Position numbers and translations under genes: made by a program. Below, one piece after another: positions 60,877-64,000 of a stretch of DNA of 64,000 nucleotides (position 1 is the first letter of the stretch; each line of letters opens with the position of its first letter). The notes below the pieces were generated by a model that was not told the DNA's origin, did not search any database, and saw nothing but the letters and a program-made list of their open reading frames with translations. Source of the DNA: Chitinophaga ginsengisegetis (GTDB lineage: Bacteria; Bacteroidota; Bacteroidia; Chitinophagales; Chitinophagaceae). The DNA is taken from contig NZ_FUZZ01000006.1 of the NCBI RefSeq assembly GCF_900168065.1, positions 310,001-374,000 of the forward strand, given 5' to 3'.

Positions 60877-62409
60877 TTAATAACTGTTTGGATATGTATA
60901 GTTGTTAATCGGCGGCGCAATGTAGATCACATCTCCCGCGCTTCCCTTTCCTTCCATCGTGAAATCGGGAGCTGTAGCCAGGTTGCCGGATGTTTTCTGA
61001 AATGCACGCACTTTATAATTGCCACCACCGGTTGTACCTATCAGCATATAGTTGTAATAAAAAGCCTGCTCTGTGGCAGTGCCGCCGGTATATTTACGGT
61101 GACGGATACACGTTATTTTCTCTCCTGCCGGCGCGGTGAATTGTAGCTGTTCAGCGCCATTGCTCAGGTTCCGCGACCATACTTCCTGTCCGGCAGAGAA
61201 GTACAGGATATTCTCATCCGCTACGATCAGCCCGAAACGTTCTGCCTGGTAAAGCTTGTCCGTTGGCGCCAGTGTATCATTCACCATCTTCAACGCATAA
61301 TTGGACGGTGTGATGGTGGAAAGTATCTTTAATGAAGGATCTGTTTTATCCTGGAACAGGGCTATGCCAACGTATGGGTTGGTGGATTTTACTCCCATGA
61401 ACAGCAGTGTTTTGTTGTTCCTGTTGGCAGGCATTTCTGTTCCGGATACATCTGTTACGGCAGAAAGAACGGAACCTGTGCCTGTAGCGGAAACAAACGA
61501 AGTACTCGTTTCATCAAAAAAGAACGGGTTGTCGAAGGGATATGCCAGGAAATATCTTGAAAGATTATACGGGCTGTTGTTATCGTCGCGCAGCTGCTGA
61601 CCGCCGAACAGGCCGACGTTGGCCGACATGGAATAAATACTGTGCAGACGCCCGTTGTTTACAAAATAGTTGGCCTGTGAAGATTCGCTGATGCTGCCTG
61701 GTTTGTTCACCGAAGGTGTTTCGTAGAAAAGGTTGTTAATACTGTGTATTTCTTTGAAAGTATTGATGTTTACCACGCTGGCATCTTTGTCCGACAAAAT
61801 GAACAACGCCCTGGTATTGGCGTAAGCACCTGTTACATTGGATTTATAATTTGTATAGAATCCGAAAAGATTTGCTTCTCCATCCAGTTTTTTCCCATTC
61901 ACCAATGAGAATACATTTTCCATCCTTGATCCGGGGGTAATAGCTGAAGGTGTTAAGAAGAGGTCTACATCAGTTTTACCGCCATCGTTCTTCATGATAT
62001 ACCAGCCACGGGTGAACTGGGTAACCACGTTAATATTGGAGGTCATTATCTTACTGAGTCCTGTATGTTCATTCTTTGCGCCGAACACCAGCACCCAGCC
62101 TTTGGCCGGCTGTGTTACCAGGTAATCCAGTGCTTTGGTGCGGCCTATCGTATCTACTTTAGGCGCGGAGCCCTGTACATTTGTTTCATAAATTCCCCAC
62201 CAGTAAGAGAACTTCGCATCGGGGTCAGTAGAGGTGACTGTAGGATTGATCGTGATCTTATCCACCAGCGACACTTTATTATAAGAGGCTTCTATGCCGT
62301 TGATGTTGATCTCTTCCGGGACCTTGTAGATATAATTGCCCTGGTCTTTATAACAGGAGCTGATCAGGAGGATGCAGCAGGTAGCCAGGATTTGATATTT
62401 CAATTTCAT
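60877..62409 (-). CDS. PKD-like family lipoprotein
   Basis: 510 aa with a lipobox LLISSCYKD (Cys near residue 19). The mature part starts with a PKD/Ig-like domain (~30-110: 'VDKITINPTVTSTDPDAKFS' style) followed by a large beta-rich region resembling a propeller, with repeats such as LFILSDKDASVV and LLFMGVKSTNPYVG. Surface lipoproteins of this layout follow SusC/SusD/DUF4843 in many Bacteroidota loci. The ligand is unknown. Confidence 0.85.
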   Translation of the reverse strand: MKLKYQILATCCILLISSCYKDQGNYIYKVPEEININGIEASYNKVSLVDKITINPTVTSTDPDAKFSYWWGIYETNVQGSAPKVDTIGRTKALDYLVTQPAKGWVLVFGAKNEHTGLSKIMTSNINVVTQFTRGWYIMKNDGGKTDVDLFLTPSAITPGSRMENVFSLVNGKKLDGEANLFGFYTNYKSNVTGAYANTRALFILSDKDASVVNINTFKEIHSINNLFYETPSVNKPGSISESSQANYFVNNGRLHSIYSMSANVGLFGGQQLRDDNNSPYNLSRYFLAYPFDNPFFFDETSTSFVSATGTGSVLSAVTDVSGTEMPANRNNKTLLFMGVKSTNPYVGIALFQDKTDPSLKILSTITPSNYALKMVNDTLAPTDKLYQAERFGLIVADENILYFSAGQEVWSRNLSNGAEQLQFTAPAGEKITCIRHRKYTGGTATEQAFYYNYMLIGTTGGGNYKVRAFQKTSGNLATAPDFTMEGKGSAGDVIYIAPPINNYTYPNSY

Positions 62410-62427
62410 GAAAGGCTGTTTTGCAGG

Positions 62428-63195
62428 TTAAGGAAATACGACTGTTTCACCCGTCTCGTCCGTCAGCGGCTCACCGGGATGGGCGTTATTGTAATCTGTC
62501 AGCAGGGTTCTCAGCTTCAGTCTCCAGAAGGTGAGCAGTGCATAATCGGTGTTCACGTAGGTCAGGAATTCTTCATCCCACTTTTCGCCTGTCTGGTTGA
62601 TCATGAAGGAGTGTTTCACCTGGCTGTATTTGCCCCAATAGTATTGCACCGCAGAGGCATTCCAGGCTGCAGGCTGACTAAGCATGTCCGTGAAGTTTAC
62701 CCTTCTCCACAGTTTTCTGATCTCTCCTGGCTGGAACTGGTCGTTAGCTTTTACCTGTATCTGCAGCTTCACGTTTTTCGTTTTCAGCGAAGCGTCGCGC
62801 AGCAGGATCACCGGTACAGAGGCATGCACTTCGCCTGCTTTGATCACATACACCTCTTTCAGTGACGGATCGGAAAAGGCTTTGTAATGAGTGCCCGGTA
62901 TCGCATTTTCTTCCCCGTTGAGTGTTACCTGTTCAAGGATAAAAGGCCGGTCGTTGCCACTCACGCCTCCGATAGCATAGATGTCGAAGAACACGGTGTC
63001 CTGTGTAGTAGTAGCCGGTTCGTAATAAAAGGTGTACGGCTTCACCGTATCAGCCATTTCGAAGGAGGTGGTATAGATCCGCTCGGGCGCCGGGCCAAAC
63101 TGGAGCCGGGCGATATCGTTATAGAGGTAGTACTGATCTTTTTTGCAGGCAGCCAGTAAAGTGGTCAGCAGGGCTACAGTGAGTATCTGTTTCAT
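62428..63195 (-). CDS. DUF4843 lipoprotein
   Basis: 255 aa with lipobox LLAACKKDQ (Cys near residue 17). Ends with the region SFMINQTGEKWDEEFLTYVN and LRTLLTDYNNAHPGEPLTDE typical of DUF4843, with Ig-like beta strands before it ('YEPATTTQDTVFFDIYAIGG'). Located between SusD and the PKD-like lipoprotein, 14 bp from the former. It is presumably an outer-membrane accessory protein of the same uptake machine. Confidence 0.88.
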   Translation of the reverse strand: MKQILTVALLTTLLAACKKDQYYLYNDIARLQFGPAPERIYTTSFEMADTVKPYTFYYEPATTTQDTVFFDIYAIGGVSGNDRPFILEQVTLNGEENAIPGTHYKAFSDPSLKEVYVIKAGEVHASVPVILLRDASLKTKNVKLQIQVKANDQFQPGEIRKLWRRVNFTDMLSQPAAWNASAVQYYWGKYSQVKHSFMINQTGEKWDEEFLTYVNTDYALLTFWRLKLRTLLTDYNNAHPGEPLTDETGETVVFP

Positions 63196-63209
63196 TCTTT
63201 ACGCTTGTG

Positions 63210-64000
63210 TTATTGAACAAATTCATTTAAAGGCAGTGGTACCAGGTAATTGATGGTTGCTGCGGAAGGCGCCCAGAGGAAGCTGGCTTTGGGCGCGTTG
63301 ATGCGTTTATAGGCAAAAAATGCCTGTCCTTCCGCAAAGAATTCCTTCCTGTATTCCTTCACCAGTTCCAACTGTACCTGCGCAAGATCGGCGGGCAGCG
63401 TGGAAACGGTGATATTGCGGGCGGTGCGGAAAGCAGCCCAGTACTGCTGGCCTTCACCCGCCGGCGCCGTTTCGGCAGCTATCAGGTACATTTCGCTGAC
63501 ACGCAGCATAGGTATCTGGAAAGGCGCTATGGCAGCACTTTCCATAGCCGCCGTGTATTTTTTCATGATGTAGCATTTGGAACCGTTGCCCAGCGTGATC
63601 AGCGCCCAGAGGTTAGTTTCCCGTATATCCGTTCCCGTGTTGCCATACAACTGGTTGTTTACGGTGGTGGTGCCACTGCCTTTTTTTAGTACGCCGGATG
63701 TGAACTGTTGCTCGAATTTTGTTGCCAGTTGGAAATCATAAAGACCGAAAATATGTTCCATAGAAAGATTGAAATTCCCGCCGGAAACATCGCTTAGTGT
63801 TCCGAGGCGGAACTTGGCACCACCATCCGGGTTCTGCGCATTGATCACTTCTTTGGCGCACGCATAAGCGGATCCATTATCCCGGAACCAGAGATATGCG
63901 CGGGCCTGCAGCGCCTTCACCGCATAGTAATTCATGCGGAGGAAACGGAAAGCGGAGTAAGTATTTTCCGGTTTGAAAGGAGAATTAACACTGCCTGGAT
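63210..64000 (-). CDS. RagB/SusD-family outer-membrane nutrient-binding protein (partial)
   Basis: The frame is open to the window end, so at least 263 aa of the C-terminal part are here and the N-terminus (with lipoprotein signal) is beyond 64000. An internal Met at 63935 is not the start: the preceding residues SAFRFLR continue into NYYAVKALQARAYLWF, which is the TPR-like helix seen in SusD proteins. The C-terminal signature RKEFFAEGQAFFAYKRIN and LVPLPLNEF is present. It binds the substrate above a SusC/TonB channel, whose gene should lie just outside. Confidence 0.93.
   Translation of the reverse strand, partial: PGSVNSPFKPENTYSAFRFLRMNYYAVKALQARAYLWFRDNGSAYACAKEVINAQNPDGGAKFRLGTLSDVSGGNFNLSMEHIFGLYDFQLATKFEQQFTSGVLKKGSGTTTVNNQLYGNTGTDIRETNLWALITLGNGSKCYIMKKYTAAMESAAIAPFQIPMLRVSEMYLIAAETAPAGEGQQYWAAFRTARNITVSTLPADLAQVQLELVKEYRKEFFAEGQAFFAYKRINAPKASFLWAPSAATINYLVPLPLNEFVQ

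Overview
The window reads as a chromosomal segment of a member of the Bacteroidota, most likely a Chitinophaga-like organism of the Chitinophagaceae. The evidence is -7 promoter boxes of the TAnnTTTG type, SusD/DUF4843/PKD-like lipoproteins, stand-alone FtsX-like ABC permeases, TPR-containing histidine kinases, an OstA/LptD-like pair and a MutS2 without a Smr domain. No plasmid or phage structural genes are visible. Genus-level placement is inference.

Layout. (1) 1-20 kb is mostly housekeeping and envelope: a ~195-bp palindromic element, membrane pyrophosphatase (hppA), NAD(P)HX repair enzyme (nnr), nhaA, and an envelope divergon in which amidase, MlaD-like and OstA-like genes are read leftwards and an LptD-like gene rightwards. 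plsC, ung, tRNA-Arg(TCT) and a very large DUF4011 helicase-nuclease with the domain order of the Hhe anti-phage system follow. (2) 20-33 kb holds an ABC permease, a YcxB-like protein, a TPR histidine kinase/response regulator pair, a beta-propeller lipoprotein, a ygiD-like dioxygenase, an Rrf2 regulator, msrA with an 11-bp phased repeat behind it, and mutS2. (3) 32.5-39.7 kb is an AraC regulator and a tripartite RND efflux operon whose base composition changes at the third gene. (4) 39.9-46.15 kb is a ~6.1-kb segment starting at an intact tRNA-Ser(TGA) and ending in a damaged copy of that tRNA's 3' part plus its terminator. It carries two secreted glycosidases and an HxlR/azoreductase divergon, but no recognisable integrase. 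(5) 46.2-54.5 kb is an accessory block on the minus strand: lipoprotein, solitary HSDR_N nuclease, DUF4407 membrane protein, coiled-coil protein, HNH nuclease and two small cysteine-rich proteins, next to a second TPR kinase/regulator pair, a 47-codon secreted peptide gene, a palindrome-rich 200-bp stretch and a 323-aa transmembrane protein of unknown function. (6) 54.5-59.4 kb is a stress/resistance group: LLM oxidoreductase, AraC regulator, DHFR-like protein and a DHA2 MFS pump divergent from its own AraC regulator. (7) 59.5-64 kb is the distal part of a SusCD nutrient-uptake operon: partial SusD, DUF4843 lipoprotein, PKD-like lipoprotein, TlpA-like thioredoxin.

The best candidates for undescribed biology are the minus-strand nuclease/membrane/small-protein block at 46.2-50.4 kb, the structured non-coding stretch at 53.16-53.48 kb, and the tRNA-Ser-bounded segment. 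The helicase at 15.7 kb is the clearest defence gene but belongs to a known type. All family names come from motif recognition by eye; no database search was run.
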